From Ktedonobacter sp. (GTDB lineage Bacteria > Chloroflexota > Ktedonobacteria > Ktedonobacterales > Ktedonobacteraceae): a stretch of DNA of 6,066 nt. The stretch's first letter is position 1. Every line of letters starts with the position of its first letter. The stretch is taken from positions 5,187 through 11,252 of the forward strand of contig DMFQ01000335.1 of NCBI GenBank assembly GCA_003450555.1. Reading direction: 5' to 3'. The notes under the pieces are model-generated. The model did not search any database, had not been told where the DNA came from, and saw nothing but the letters and a program-made list of their open reading frames with translations. Position numbers and translations under genes: made by a program. Shown here piece after piece: positions 5,602 through 6,066 of this stretch.

Positions 5602-6066
5602 ATGCCGCAAAACACCATTCTCGTTGTTGGTAGTCTCAACATGGATCAGATTGTACGTGTCCCTCACATCCCCGTTTTGGGCGAAACGCTCCTTGGGGCA
5701 GGTTCTCTTAAACTCATTCCAGGCGGGAAGGGAGCGAATCAGGCAGTGACAATGGCGCGCCTGGGTGCAGCGGTTACAATGGCAGGTCGTGTTGGCAGCG
5801 ACCCCTTTCGGCGAACGACTCATCAAAGCTTTGCAAGCCGACGGCGTAGATAGCAAGCTCATCGTCGTGGACCAGGAAGAAGCAAGTGGCGTCGCGTTTA
5901 TTTTTCTAGCACCCGATGGCGATAATGCCATTGTCGTTGCCTCTGGCGCCAATATGCGCGTTGGACAGGATCATACGCACATCTCCGCTATCTTCGAGTC
6001 TATTACTCATGCACAGGCGCTGGTGTTACAACTCGAAATCCCACTGGAAACCGTAATATCCCTCGT
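5602..6066 (+). pseudogene. rbsK: Ribokinase (PfkB family), frameshifted and cut by the window end
   Basis: Ribokinase phosphorylates D-ribose to ribose 5-phosphate with ATP. The first frame (5602-5808) gives 69 residues with the sugar-binding GSLNMD (D15) and the PfkB signature GGKGANQAVTMARLG starting at G41. Frame 0 then reads out of family into a stop at 5851-5853. In the +1 frame, from 5810 to the window end, homology resumes at once with GERLIKALQADGVD. It continues through SGVAFIFLAPDGDNAI, SGAN and LQLEIPLE, where E145 matches a ribose-contacting glutamate. Together this is 154 residues of a usual length near 305. The ATP site and catalytic GAGD lie outside. One surplus base in CCCCTTTC (5802-5809) explains the break. 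It is either a real mutation or a sequencing error. AGAGG at 5586-5590 is the ribosome binding site, with a longish 11-base gap. Confidence 0.85.

Noticed and set aside
5800..5812. Programmed frameshifting as the main explanation for the ribokinase break
   Set aside because: Ribokinases are not known to need recoding, and no stimulatory structure or internal Shine-Dalgarno sequence is evident. A sequencing error or fresh mutation is simpler.
5572..5952. 126-codon open frame on the minus strand opposite the ribokinase
   Set aside because: It lies antisense to clear ribokinase homology on both sides of the frameshift and its translation has no recognisable domain.

Overview
The window carries four protein genes that alternate strands (-, +, -, +), so none share an operon. 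They form two divergent pairs, meeting at about 1268-1414 and 5321-5601, and one convergent pair, meeting at 4592-4648. Base composition is moderate, and starts are preceded by GAGG/GGAG-type ribosome binding sites. One start is GTG. The mix of a DUF711 protein, a full-length Dna2-type nuclease-helicase, a GmhB-like HAD phosphatase and a ribokinase, together with long palindromic intergenic sequence, would fit a bacterium such as the Ktedonobacteria (Chloroflexota). That placement is inference from gene content and style, not something the sequence proves. No RNA gene, CRISPR array, insertion sequence or transposase was seen.

Layout. Positions 1-83 hold a large bulged inverted repeat followed by seven T's. 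It lies directly against the stop of a minus-strand DUF711 (UPF0210) gene (83-1267). A 147-bp divergent promoter region follows, with an extended -10 promoter for the DUF711 gene and a -35/-10 promoter for the plus-strand gene. That gene (1415-4591) is the centre of the window: a 1058-residue protein combining a Cas4/RecB-type Fe-S nuclease and an SF1 helicase in the order and spacing of eukaryotic DNA2. It runs convergently into a HAD-IIIA phosphatase of the GmhB type (4649-5320, minus, GTG start). After a 281-bp intergenic region with a 19-bp dyad, a ribokinase gene starts at 5602. It carries a one-base frameshift near 5802-5809 and is cut off by the window end.

The genes do not form an evident pathway. 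The Dna2-like enzyme probably works in DNA repair or replication, processing 5' flaps or resected ends. The phosphatase and ribokinase are sugar-phosphate enzymes, and the DUF711 protein has no established role. The most notable observations are the bacterial Dna2 architecture with every catalytic and cluster-binding motif intact, the frameshifted ribokinase, and the unexplained palindromes. I found no convincing evidence of a wholly new system.
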